64,000 bases of DNA. It comes from Legionella quateirensis (GTDB lineage: Bacteria > Pseudomonadota > Gammaproteobacteria > Legionellales > Legionellaceae). Where the stretch lies: contig NZ_LNYR01000031.1 of assembly GCF_001467955.1 (NCBI RefSeq), positions 115,767 through 179,766 on the forward strand. Reading direction: 5' to 3'. The notes beneath the pieces were generated by a model that did not search any database, was not told the DNA's origin, and saw nothing but the letters and a program-made list of their open reading frames with translations. The position numbers and the translations under genes are program-made. This document shows, one piece after another, positions 45,512-57,616 of this stretch (positions are counted from its first letter, which is position 1; every line of letters starts with the position of its first letter).

Positions 45512-46599
45512 GCCTGAGTATTGTATTTACTGGAGGAGGCACTGCCGGTCATGTCACTCCAAATATGGCATTAATTAAAGAATTTAAATCAGAAGGGTGG
45601 GATATAAATTATATAGGTTCTGAAGAGGGTATTGAAAAAGGGATGATTCAGAATATGGGAATTCCTTTTCATGCGGTGAGCAGTGGAAAATTACGCCGAT
45701 ATTTTAGTCTGAAAAATGTGTTGGACCCCTTTAAAATAGTGATTGGAATTGTTCAATCATTTTTCTTATTTCATAAATTAAAACCTGATGTGGTGTTTTC
45801 TAAAGGCGGATTTGTTGCATTCCCGGTGGTTGTCGGTGCCTGGTTAAATCGAATCCCTGTCGTAGCTCATGAATCCGATATGACTCCGGGATTGGCCAAC
45901 CGACTGTCCTTTCCGTTTGTGAATAAAATTTGCCTCACCTTTGAAGCGGGTAAAAAGCACTTTAAACGTCAGGATAAGATAGAGGTTACTGGCACACCAA
46001 TTCGTGAGCAATTATTTGCTGGATCCCGGGCGAAAGGGCTGGAGATGTGTGGCTTTAATAACGAAAAACCGTGTTTGCTGGTTATTGGTGGAAGTCTGGG
46101 AGCGGGTTCAATCAATCAGAGTGTGAGGGCTGCTCTTGGTCAATTAATTGAACAGTTCCAAGTGATTCACTTGTGTGGCAAGGGAAAAATCGATCCTGCA
46201 CTAAATCAGCTTGAAGGGTATCGTCAATTTGAATATGCAAATGAAGAACTGGCTGATTTGTTTGCGGCCGCCTCAGTTGTCATTTCTCGAGCAGGGGCAA
46301 ATTCTCTATATGAGATACTTGCTTTAGGAAAACCGCATATACTCGTTCCAATATCCGCAATGGTGAGTCGAGGTGATCAAATACAAAATGCACGCTATTT
46401 TCAGAAGTTAGGTATCAGTGTTGTGATCCAGGATCAGGCTTTGAATGCAGAAACTTTATTAGCCGCTCTCCACGAAGTGATAAACAACAAGAGTGATATC
46501 GATAATAAAATCAAAGCATTAAAAATTGAGTCTGCTACGGATAAAATCGTAGCAATAATCAAGGAGCAAGCACATGTTCAATCCCCAAGAACTGTATGA
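45508..46599 (+). CDS. MurG-type glycosyltransferase outside the division cluster
   Basis: 363 residues from an ATG overlapping the nadC stop by 4 bp. GT28 signatures are clear: F-T-G-G-G-T-A-G-H-V, Y-I-G-S-E-E-G-I-E-K, H-E-S-D-M-T-P-G-L-A-N-R-L, G-G-S-L-G-A-G-S-I-N and S-R-A-G-A-N-S-L-Y-E. MurG adds GlcNAc to lipid I at the inner membrane. The wording (Y-I-G-S-x-E-G-I-E, H-E-S-D) is closer to Firmicutes MurG than to typical gamma-proteobacterial MurG. It may be a second MurG or a related wall-sugar transferase. Confidence 0.85.
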   Translation: MSLSIVFTGGGTAGHVTPNMALIKEFKSEGWDINYIGSEEGIEKGMIQNMGIPFHAVSSGKLRRYFSLKNVLDPFKIVIGIVQSFFLFHKLKPDVVFSKGGFVAFPVVVGAWLNRIPVVAHESDMTPGLANRLSFPFVNKICLTFEAGKKHFKRQDKIEVTGTPIREQLFAGSRAKGLEMCGFNNEKPCLLVIGGSLGAGSINQSVRAALGQLIEQFQVIHLCGKGKIDPALNQLEGYRQFEYANEELADLFAAASVVISRAGANSLYEILALGKPHILVPISAMVSRGDQIQNARYFQKLGISVVIQDQALNAETLLAALHEVINNKSDIDNKIKALKIESATDKIVAIIKEQAHVQSPRTV

Positions 46600-47986
46600 T
46601 TTCGTAAGTCAGCAATGGCAAGATGAAATACTGCCCAGTTTATGTGACTATATTAAAATCCCTAATAAATCACCTCATTTTGATTCCATGTGGCAAGAAC
46701 ATGGTTATATGGATAAAGCAGTTTCCCATATTGCCCAGTGGTGCACAGAGCATGCGCCAAAAGGAATGAAACTGGAAATTATGCGTTTAGAAAACAGGAC
46801 GCCTTTAATTTTTATGGAAATCCCAGGTCAGATAGATGAAACCGTTTTACTCTACGGACATTTGGACAAGCAACCCGAAATGTCTGGATGGCATGAAGAC
46901 CTGGATCCTTGGAAGCCTGTTCTGAAAGATGGCCGCCTGTATGGACGAGGTGGGGCCGATGATGGGTATTCCGCTTATGCTTCATTAACCGCAATTCGTG
47001 CTCTTGAAGCGCAGAATATTCCTTATCCTCGCTGTGTATTAATAATTGAAGCTTGTGAAGAAAGCGGCAGTTACGATTTGCCTTATTATATTGAACTATT
47101 AAAAGAACGGATCGGTAAGCCGGCCTTGGTCATCTGCCTCGATTCGGGCGCCGGTAATTACGAGCAACTTTGGATGACCACCTCATTGCGCGGCAATGTT
47201 GTCGGAGAACTGACGGTTGAACTGATCAATGAAGGAGTACATTCCGGTAATGCCAGCGGTATTGTCGCTGACAGTTTTAGAGTGGCCAGACAATTAATCA
47301 GTCGAATTGAAGATGAGAAAACAGGCGAAATTAAATTACCTCAGCTTTATTGTGATATTCCTGAAGAGCGAATCAATCAGGCAAAAGATTGTGCGCTGGC
47401 GCTTGGTAATCAGGTGTATACTGAATTTCCCTGGCATGATGAAGTTCAACCAGTCAGACAGGAAAATCCGGAATTAATTTTGAATCGAACATGGCGACCA
47501 GCATTGACGGTTACTGGTGCCGATGGATTTCCTGCAATTGCAAATGCAGGGAATGTCATGCGCCCTAAAACAGCACTTAAACTTTCCATGCGCCTTCCTC
47601 CGCTGGTAAACCCGAAAGAAGCATCACGCGCGTTGCAGGAAACTTTAACTGTAAATCCGCCGTATAAAGCCAAAGTCAGTTTTCGGGTTGATGATGGATC
47701 AAAAGGGTGGAATGCCCCATTGCTTTCCGGATGGTTAGCTCAATCCGCTGATGAAGCATCTCGTACTTATTATGGTAAACCTGCGGCTTACATGGGCGAA
47801 GGCGGGACTATTCCTTTTATGGGAATGTTGGGTGAGCAATTTCCAAATGCCCAATTCATGATCACCGGTGTATTGGGTCCACATTCTAATGCTCATGGAC
47901 CTAATGAATTTCTTCATCTGGATATGGTAAAAAAATTAACATCGTGTGTTTCATATGTTCTTTATAGTTTTTCTCAACAAAAATAA
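46574..47986 (+). CDS. M20-family metallopeptidase
   Basis: 470 residues, overlapping the MurG-like gene by 26 bp. Metal and catalytic positions are visible: Y-G-H-L-D-K-Q-P-E with His96/Asp98, G-R-G-G-A-D-D with Asp129/130, and E-A-C-E-E-S-G with Glu162/163. A dimerisation domain occupies about 205-390. It hydrolyses di- or small peptides in the cytoplasm, probably a carnosinase-like or cytosolic nonspecific dipeptidase form; no signal peptide. It may salvage amino acids. Last gene of the antiporter-nadC-murG-peptidase run. Confidence 0.9.
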   Translation: MFNPQELYDFVSQQWQDEILPSLCDYIKIPNKSPHFDSMWQEHGYMDKAVSHIAQWCTEHAPKGMKLEIMRLENRTPLIFMEIPGQIDETVLLYGHLDKQPEMSGWHEDLDPWKPVLKDGRLYGRGGADDGYSAYASLTAIRALEAQNIPYPRCVLIIEACEESGSYDLPYYIELLKERIGKPALVICLDSGAGNYEQLWMTTSLRGNVVGELTVELINEGVHSGNASGIVADSFRVARQLISRIEDEKTGEIKLPQLYCDIPEERINQAKDCALALGNQVYTEFPWHDEVQPVRQENPELILNRTWRPALTVTGADGFPAIANAGNVMRPKTALKLSMRLPPLVNPKEASRALQETLTVNPPYKAKVSFRVDDGSKGWNAPLLSGWLAQSADEASRTYYGKPAAYMGEGGTIPFMGMLGEQFPNAQFMITGVLGPHSNAHGPNEFLHLDMVKKLTSCVSYVLYSFSQQK

Positions 47987-48077
47987 TTAAAAATTATCTC
48001 GACAGTTAATTAAAATATTGGGATACTTTGCAGCGGCTCCGGAACGAGCCGCTTAGTCCAACAATTAGGAGAAAATT

Positions 48078-48395
48078 ATGAAAGCAAGATTCATTGCTAT
48101 GTTATTGTCATTATTTGTTATAACCCTTCCTGCTCACGCAGATACAGTACCTAAAAAACAACAAGAGCAACATGCTCCTTCTTCAAGTAAAATAGATCTT
48201 AATCAAGCGGATTTATCTACTCTTACCGGTTCTTTTAAAGGTATTGGGAAGAAACGAGCTGAAGCGATCATTGCTTACCGAGAGAGTCATAAAGGATTTA
48301 AGTCACTTGAAGAGCTCGCTGAAGTCAAAGGATTTGGACAACGTTTTATGAACACTAATCGTGATAAATTGAAAGAAGTGTTCATCATTAATTAA
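48078..48395 (+). CDS. ComEA-like helix-hairpin-helix protein, exported
   Basis: 105 residues; T-A-G-G-A-G-A lies just upstream of the ATG. Signal peptide (1-21, ending A-H-A). After a short Gln/Ser linker, a tandem HhH domain (about 40-105) has I-D-L-N-Q-A-D and G-I-G-K-K-R-A-E-A-I-I, then V-K-G-F-G-Q-R-F. Such ComEA proteins bind DNA in the periplasm and pull it inward during natural transformation, a trait Legionella has. Its 3' end abuts the seven-unit repeat array. Confidence 0.9.
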   Translation: MKARFIAMLLSLFVITLPAHADTVPKKQQEQHAPSSSKIDLNQADLSTLTGSFKGIGKKRAEAIIAYRESHKGFKSLEELAEVKGFGQRFMNTNRDKLKEVFIIN

Positions 48396-51432
<3,037 letters not shown>

Positions 51433-51433
<1 letters not shown>

Positions 51434-51912
51434 TGAGGAATCTTCGCCTGCGATTATGGATAGGATTTATTGGGGCTCTGGTACTCTCAATTTTGCCAAT
51501 GCCTGAAATTCTGTCTGCTTTTCGACCGCCCTGGATTTTATTATTGGTATTGTACATTGAGTATTATTTACCTGGAAATTTCAGGTTAACTACGCTATTA
51601 ATTACCGGTCTTTTATTGGATGTGCTGCTTTCTACAGTGATAGGAGAACATTCATTTGCATTACTGCTAGTAACCTGGATTGCTTCCAGCAAGTCAAGAC
51701 GATTCCAATTTTTCTCCATGATACAGCAAATCTGTCTTATTGGATTCTTTTGCTTATTATATCAATCCGTTATTTCTTTTATTGACGCTTTATTAGGTTT
51801 TCATTACAGTTTGCTCATGCCCTTTATAAGTGCGGTTCTGGGGATGTTTTTCTGGCCCTGGATACGTTTATTAGGTGATGGTTCATTATTGACTCGATTG
51901 GTTTATCGATAA
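51433..51912 (+). CDS. mreD: Rod-shape-determining protein MreD
   Basis: 159 residues from the ATG at 51433 (T-G-A-T-G with mreC; G-G-A-G eight bases upstream), preferred over a TTG one codon earlier. Five or so membrane helices; F-R-P-P-W, D-V-L-L-S-T-V-I-G-E-H-S-F-A fit MreD. It completes the inner-membrane elongasome with MreB and MreC. Last gene of the operon; convergent with rluE. Confidence 0.92.
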
Positions 51913-51935
51913 TTGAGAAGTACATGAATTTTAAT

Positions 51936-52472
51936 TTATGGTAGCAGCGTAAATTCACCTGGTTGTAAATCTCCTAACTGCCATTCGCCAATCCGATGCC
52001 TAATCAATCTTAATGTGGGAAATCCAATAGCGGCGGTCATTTTTCGAATTTGGTGATTTTTTCCTTCTTTCAATATGATTTCTATCCAGCTGGTTGGAAT
52101 GTTTTTTCGTTCTCGTATTGGTGGGTTTCGCGGCCAGAGTGAAGGCTCGGCAATCTGATGAGCCTGAGCAGGTAAAAAGGTACAATCTCTAATGGTTAAA
52201 CCATTTCTCAATGGCTCTAGGTCAGCATCGGTAGGAATACCTTCTACCTGTACCCAGTAGTATTTATTTTTTTCAAATCTGGGGTGAGTCAATCGATGCT
52301 GAAGTGCGCCATCATTGGTCAATAATAACAAACCTTCACTGTTTTTATCTAACCGTCCTGCAGCATAAAAATCAGGAATTTTAATGTAGGCTGCCAGAGT
52401 CTGTTCATGAACCTCTCCTGTAAACTGTGTAACAACACCAAAGGGTTTATTGAAAAGAATTATTGGGGGCAT
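51936..52472 (-). CDS. rluE: 23S rRNA pseudouridine synthase, RluE-like
   Basis: 178 residues from the ATG at 52472; a TTG 21 codons upstream would add a tail absent from the family. N-K-P-F-G-V-V at 8-14, catalytic Asp42 in A-A-G-R-L-D-K-N-S-E-G-L-L, and K-E-G-K-N-H-Q-I-R-K-M are RsuA/RluE-family landmarks. No S4 domain precedes the catalytic fold, as in RluE (U2457) rather than RluB/RsuA. Acts on rRNA in the cytoplasm. Confidence 0.9.
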   Translation of the reverse strand: MPPIILFNKPFGVVTQFTGEVHEQTLAAYIKIPDFYAAGRLDKNSEGLLLLTNDGALQHRLTHPRFEKNKYYWVQVEGIPTDADLEPLRNGLTIRDCTFLPAQAHQIAEPSLWPRNPPIRERKNIPTSWIEIILKEGKNHQIRKMTAAIGFPTLRLIRHRIGEWQLGDLQPGEFTLLP

Positions 52473-52641
52473 GGAATATTTAATGGATAAAAATGATCGG
52501 ATCTCAATGGTAGATTTATTCTCAATTTCAGGCAACTGCTAATACTATGATTTAATTCAATTCATGACAGATAATGGATTGTTTTTTAAATTCCATCACT
52601 ATACAATGGTGCAAATTTACTCTTTATGGTGAAATTTGTAC

Positions 52642-53340
52642 ATGAAATGGATACTGCTTGCTTTATTGGTTTTAGCTCAAACCGGCTGTGCGATTAATCA
52701 TAAAGTGATGGTGGGAGATGAACGCGTTGTTATTCAGCAAACCGTTGGCAAGGGGAAAACCTACGTACATGTACATCACAATGAACAGACAGCCTTGAAA
52801 GCAGCTAAAAGAGTAATCCGTAAAGACGGCGGTAGTCTTATTACCCTGATCCATTCAGGGGGTCGAAATATCGTTTTTCATTTGAATAAGAAACGTTATG
52901 AATTTGATCCGAATAGAATATATACGGATAATGGAATCAAAAAAACATTGATTCAATACAGCTCCTACTCACCTGAAGCTCATAGGGAAGTAAAAAAATT
53001 AGCAAATAAAATTAAAGAATTATTGCCTAAAGGCAAAATTATTGCAGTTCATAATAACTCTTCTTATTCTTTAAAAGACTATTTACCAGGACATGAATTG
53101 GCTAAAGATGCGAAAGCCGTGCATATGAGTCCTGATAACTATTTCAGAAATTTTTATTTGGTAACAAAATTCAGCGATTATGTTCGCTTAAAACTTGAAG
53201 GATTTAATGGCATTTTACAAAAACCTTCTGCAACAGATGACGGATCAATGTCTATATTATTGGCTAAAAGCGATTACATTAATGTAGAAGCCGGTTATGA
53301 TCAGTTGTATGAGCAGATAAAAATGTTGCAACATGCATAA
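52642..53340 (+). CDS. Putative lipoprotein of unknown function
   Basis: 232 residues from the ATG at 52642 with G-G-T-G upstream. The N-terminus M-K-W-I-L-L-A-L-L-V-L-A-Q-T-G-C suggests a lipoprotein signal ending at Cys16, though Gln at -3 is atypical. The mature part is basic and mixed alpha/beta with H-V-H-H-N-E-Q, G-G-S-L-I-T-L-I-H-S-G-G-R and N-N-S-S-Y-S-L-K-D-Y. No enzyme motif is recognised. It stands alone between rluE and the glycosidase operon. Confidence 0.7.
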   Translation: MKWILLALLVLAQTGCAINHKVMVGDERVVIQQTVGKGKTYVHVHHNEQTALKAAKRVIRKDGGSLITLIHSGGRNIVFHLNKKRYEFDPNRIYTDNGIKKTLIQYSSYSPEAHREVKKLANKIKELLPKGKIIAVHNNSSYSLKDYLPGHELAKDAKAVHMSPDNYFRNFYLVTKFSDYVRLKLEGFNGILQKPSATDDGSMSILLAKSDYINVEAGYDQLYEQIKMLQHA

Positions 53341-53560
53341 CGTAAGGTCTAACTCTTTTTAAAGTCCAATTAAATCAGTATTAGCCATAGACCTGACTTA
53401 CGAAAAGCCTCAAGGTCGTGGCAAAAGAAATTTTTAGTGAGGGAGTTCAGACTCTCTGGAACAAAGCGCGGGACGTCGATATTGGAGTTGTCAACATATC
53501 CCTACATGGCCGAATTAAAAATAAAGAGATTGAGGTTTTTCAGAAGGCCCGATGGATATA

Positions 53561-55822
53561 CTATTCATAGATAAATTCTTTCTTCATCTGTGTTTGTGAG
53601 CTGGGTCCTATATAAAGCTCAAACACTCCAGGCTCTGAAACATAATCTAAATGTGCATTATAAAATCGAAGCATAGGCTCAGTAATAGTAAATGTAATGC
53701 GTTTGGACTCGCCTTTGTTCAAAAAGATTTTTTTAAAGCCTTTGAGCTGTTTTTCTGGTTGAGTCATTGATGCCACTTTATCATGCAGATAAAGTTGAAC
53801 AATCTCGTGGCCATTATACCTTCCATTATTGGTCACAATAACTGACGCAGTGATTCTTGTATTTTTGTGTAAGGTCGAAGTATTTATTTTCATATCATGA
53901 TATCGAAAATGACTATAACTCAAGCCATAGCCGAATGGGTATCTCGGTAAATTTGATTCATCAATGTATTTGCTTTTATATTTTTCAGCAAATTGTTGAC
54001 TATGCTGCTGATAAGGACGTCCAGTTGGTTTGGCATTATAATAAATCGGGATCTGGCCCACATGACGTGGAACAGTCATGGTTAATTTACCTGAAGGATT
54101 GTAACGGCCAAATAATACATCTGAAATAGCAGTACCTGCTTCGCTGCCGCCATACCAAGCTTCAACAATGGCATCAACATGTTGATGCGGCCATTCAATG
54201 GTTAATGGTCGACCATTTATCAATACCAATACGATAGGCTTGTTGAGTTTTTTCAGTGCTTTTAATAAGTTTAACTGATTAGGTAATAAACCAATCCTGG
54301 TACGACTGGCGGCTTCTCCACTCATGCCAAAAGGCTCACCTAAAACAGCAACAATGACCTCGCTTTGTTGAGCAATTGACAAAGCTTCGTTTAATAATTT
54401 TTGAGGATCATCGTTTTTAATAGAGCCGCCATGTTGATTCAAATAGGTTACTAACGCTTTATTATCGGAAAAGTTGCAGCCTTTTGCATATCGAATATGA
54501 GCCGCGTACTGTTTCTCTTTCAATGCTTGCCACAGGCTCGTTGCCTCTTCAGGTCGGCCGATGGCGCGCCATTCTCCCAGTTGTTGATTTGCATCCTTTA
54601 CAAAAGGACCGATAAACACAATTTTTTGGTTGGGATTCAGGGGCAGAAGACCGTTAGCATTTTTTAATAAAACAATACTCTCAAGCGCTGCCTGATGGGC
54701 TAAGTCTCGGTGCTGCTTTTTATCATAGGTCAATTGACCCATGTGGTGATAGGGTTGATCAAACAAACCTAAATCCCATTTAACACTTAGTATTCTTTTT
54801 ACCGCATCATTAATTTGTTCGATTTTAATTTGTTTCTCTTTCAATAGATTTGATAACTGATTGACATACATCTCACCAACCATATCCATATCAGTGGTTG
54901 CATTCATGGCTAAACGAGTCACTTCTTTGGCATCACCTACTCCATGTGCCATCATTTCATTAATGGCTGTATAATCTGTGACAAGCAATCCATCGAATCG
55001 GTAGGTATCCCGCAATAACTCTTTCATCAACCAGTAATTACCAGTTGCCGGGATACCATTGACCTCGTTAAATGATGTCATCACACTTTTTGCTTTGGCA
55101 TTAATAGCTGCGACGTAGGGCGGTAAGTAGTCGTTATGCATCCGCGCCAGGCTCATATCAACGGTGTTGTAATCACGCCCTGCTTCAGCTCCTCCATATA
55201 GGGCAAAATGTTTAACACAGGCCATAATGGATGAAGGCTGAGACAGATCTGTTCCTTGATAGCCCGAGACCATTGCCGTCCCTATCTTTGATGCTAATAA
55301 TGGGTCCTCGCCAGCGGATTCCATGACTCTACCCCAGCGTGGATCTCTTACAATATCGACCATGGGGCTAAAGGTCCAATGCAGGCCATCCTGTGTTGCT
55401 TCACTTGCTGAGGCATGTGCTAATTTCTTTATCAGGTCGGGATTCCAGCTTGCAGACTGCGCTAGAGGAATAGGGAATATGGTACGATAACCATGAATCA
55501 CATCAAATCCAAACAATAAGGGTATCTTTAAACGTGAGTTTTTAATGGCCAAGTCTTGCAATCGTTTAACTACTTTTGGCGAATAGGCATTCATCAGAGC
55601 ACCGACTTGGCCATTTTTGATTTTAGAATCAATCTCCTTGTTGCTGGCAGGTCCGGTTTCGGTTAAACCAACAGTCAGCAAATTCAGTTGGCCAATCTTT
55701 TCAGCTACAGTCATACGAGATAGCAAATTCTCAATAAATTCTTCTTTTTGACTTTCTGTTTTTGCATTTGCCAATGAGACCAGACAGCAAAGAATCAAGC
55801 AACACAAGTTAAAGCGCATCAT
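53561..55822 (-). CDS. Exported GH3 beta-glucosidase (BglX-like)
   Basis: 753 residues; two consecutive ATGs at the start. Signal peptide (1-20, ending A-N-A). The (beta/alpha)8 domain contains K-H-F-A-L-Y-G-G and nucleophile Asp283 in L-L-V-T-D-Y-T-A-I; the alpha/beta-sandwich domain carries G-E-P-F-G-M-S-G-E-A-A-S-R; a fibronectin-III-like domain (about 655-735) ends it. It removes terminal glucose from oligosaccharides in the periplasm or outside. It follows the glucoamylase-like gene after one base. With that partner, beta-1,2-linked glucans are the likely substrate. Confidence 0.92.
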   Translation of the reverse strand: MMRFNLCCLILCCLVSLANAKTESQKEEFIENLLSRMTVAEKIGQLNLLTVGLTETGPASNKEIDSKIKNGQVGALMNAYSPKVVKRLQDLAIKNSRLKIPLLFGFDVIHGYRTIFPIPLAQSASWNPDLIKKLAHASASEATQDGLHWTFSPMVDIVRDPRWGRVMESAGEDPLLASKIGTAMVSGYQGTDLSQPSSIMACVKHFALYGGAEAGRDYNTVDMSLARMHNDYLPPYVAAINAKAKSVMTSFNEVNGIPATGNYWLMKELLRDTYRFDGLLVTDYTAINEMMAHGVGDAKEVTRLAMNATTDMDMVGEMYVNQLSNLLKEKQIKIEQINDAVKRILSVKWDLGLFDQPYHHMGQLTYDKKQHRDLAHQAALESIVLLKNANGLLPLNPNQKIVFIGPFVKDANQQLGEWRAIGRPEEATSLWQALKEKQYAAHIRYAKGCNFSDNKALVTYLNQHGGSIKNDDPQKLLNEALSIAQQSEVIVAVLGEPFGMSGEAASRTRIGLLPNQLNLLKALKKLNKPIVLVLINGRPLTIEWPHQHVDAIVEAWYGGSEAGTAISDVLFGRYNPSGKLTMTVPRHVGQIPIYYNAKPTGRPYQQHSQQFAEKYKSKYIDESNLPRYPFGYGLSYSHFRYHDMKINTSTLHKNTRITASVIVTNNGRYNGHEIVQLYLHDKVASMTQPEKQLKGFKKIFLNKGESKRITFTITEPMLRFYNAHLDYVSEPGVFELYIGPSSQTQMKKEFIYE

Positions 55823-55823
55823 A

Positions 55824-57122
55824 TTAATCTATCCTGGGTGAGTGAAATCCCAGATTTTTTAGTCCTTGCTGCACATCAGGGTGTGACATAAATAACCGCC
55901 ATAATAATTGAGAACGGTAGTTTTCAATCATTACGATAATTGGGCCTTGATCAATAGCTAATGAACCATCTGCTACCCAACCGGTTGTTGGATTGTATGC
56001 ATCTTTAAATCCCAGAGTACTCCATAATTTAGGTTGATTGATAAAGCATTTTAGCGCCTTCATGGATTCTTCTGGTGTATAGGGAAAGGAGGACAGCGCT
56101 GCTGTTGGTGTTAAAACGCCGACATCCTGAGTAGGAGATTGAGCACCATAACCTGTATCGATATCGGATGCGGTTAGCCCCCAACAACGGTCACTATATC
56201 CTTGATATCCTTTGGGGTTATCTGCACAATAAGCGTGATTAATTTTGGTGTGTGCCACGTTCTGTTCGTAATAGTCAATGTTGCCATCTGTCAATCCATT
56301 TGGATCTAGACCCAGGAACGAATAATGCGACCAGAATAAGGGGCCACCGTAAGGTACACCGAGTGGCAACTTTACACCATAGTAGTCATTACCATTATGA
56401 TACGACGGAGAGTCTTTATAACAACGGTCATAAACTTGTTTAGAAATGGGATGGGTCGGGGAACTTGCAGCTAAGATATAGGTAATTAATGTTTCATCCC
56501 AACCTCGAATTTTATGATTCATATGCCAGTCGTAATTAGGCGACCAATGCCAATAGAGTGTGTCATTCGTTCCATTGGTATGCCAGTTCCAATTCGCATT
56601 ACGCCATAATGTGTTAATGGTGTGGCGCAATTCGACCTCTTTAGGGGTATTCCTGTCAAAATATTGATGAACGGTTAACAAGCCTTGAAATAAAAATGCT
56701 GTTTCAACCAGATCGCTTCCATCATCATACTGCCAATGAGCAAATGTTTTACCGGTGTCACCATACATCCAATGAGGAAATATTCCATGAAATTTATCTG
56801 CCTGCGTATCTAAAAATCGAACTGCTTTAAGCAGATGATCTACTCCTTGTTCTCTGCTGATAAATTGACGCTCAACTGCAACAATGGTTGCCATAAAGCC
56901 AAACCCTGAACCACCAGTGGTTATAATGGCTTCAGGATCATAATCAGGATAATTCTGATTACTTCTTTCACGCGCCATACCGCTAGTCGGATGAGCAAAC
57001 TCATAAAAATAGTGATAAGTTTGCTTTTGAACTTGAGTAAGTAGTTCCTCTTCGCTTTTTGTGAGTGCAAAACTCGTCTGAGTGAAACAAATGATTAAAA
57101 ATAAACTGATTATAACGTTCAT
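55824..57122 (-). CDS. Exported glucoamylase-like enzyme (GH144-type, putative endo-beta-1,2-glucanase)
   Basis: 432 residues. Signal peptide (1-19, ending S-F-A). (alpha/alpha)6-barrel pieces typical of the glucoamylase-like family: Y-F-Y-E-F-A-H-P-T-S-G-M-A-R-E-R, T-T-G-G-S-G-F-G, F-P-H-W-M, D-G-S-D-L-V-E-T-A-F-L-F-Q-G, R-C-W-G-L-T-A-S-D. GH144 endo-beta-1,2-glucanases carry this pattern. It would cut beta-1,2-glucan into sophoro-oligosaccharides for the next gene's GH3 enzyme. Operon leader; 1-bp gap to GH3. Confidence 0.82.
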   Translation of the reverse strand: MNVIISLFLIICFTQTSFALTKSEEELLTQVQKQTYHYFYEFAHPTSGMARERSNQNYPDYDPEAIITTGGSGFGFMATIVAVERQFISREQGVDHLLKAVRFLDTQADKFHGIFPHWMYGDTGKTFAHWQYDDGSDLVETAFLFQGLLTVHQYFDRNTPKEVELRHTINTLWRNANWNWHTNGTNDTLYWHWSPNYDWHMNHKIRGWDETLITYILAASSPTHPISKQVYDRCYKDSPSYHNGNDYYGVKLPLGVPYGGPLFWSHYSFLGLDPNGLTDGNIDYYEQNVAHTKINHAYCADNPKGYQGYSDRCWGLTASDIDTGYGAQSPTQDVGVLTPTAALSSFPYTPEESMKALKCFINQPKLWSTLGFKDAYNPTTGWVADGSLAIDQGPIIVMIENYRSQLLWRLFMSHPDVQQGLKNLGFHSPRID

Positions 57123-57616
57123 GTAAATTGATAATTCCTTTTAAGTTAAATAGATGCTGCGTTATATGGAACATTATTGGTTGAGCAATCTCAATTCAGC
57201 CTTAGACTTATCATTATATATTCTCAAAATGAATGTTCTTATGAACTGAAAAACGGGTACAGTAGTATTTGATAGTCGTTGGTAATTGAACATAGACTAC
57301 TACCTGGAATCACTTTTTGAATAACCCTTAATTAGCTAGCATCCGTTCTGGTCGTAATCGGTGAAGCATCACATAAATACCCAATATTTTCAACCATACT
57401 TAAAATGGACTTTTTTTAAGACAATGAGATTGGTTTTGATTCAGTATCGTTTGATGAGGGTCTGAGGATAATTTCAGTATCTAAATCGAATCAAATACAT
57501 CCATCAGAATGCAAACTAATAGTTCTATGGATTGAAGCTCCTCTGGTCAATTCGCAGAAGAGCTTCATTTAATTGAGCGTTAAGTGAGGAGTCAAGCCTT
57601 TGGTTAGCTTATAAAT
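57123..57616. other. Intergenic region without visible feature
   Basis: 494 bp, AT-rich, between two minus-strand genes. It should contain the promoter of the glycosidase operon near its left end. I see no repeat, RNA gene or open frame of note. Confidence 0.5.
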
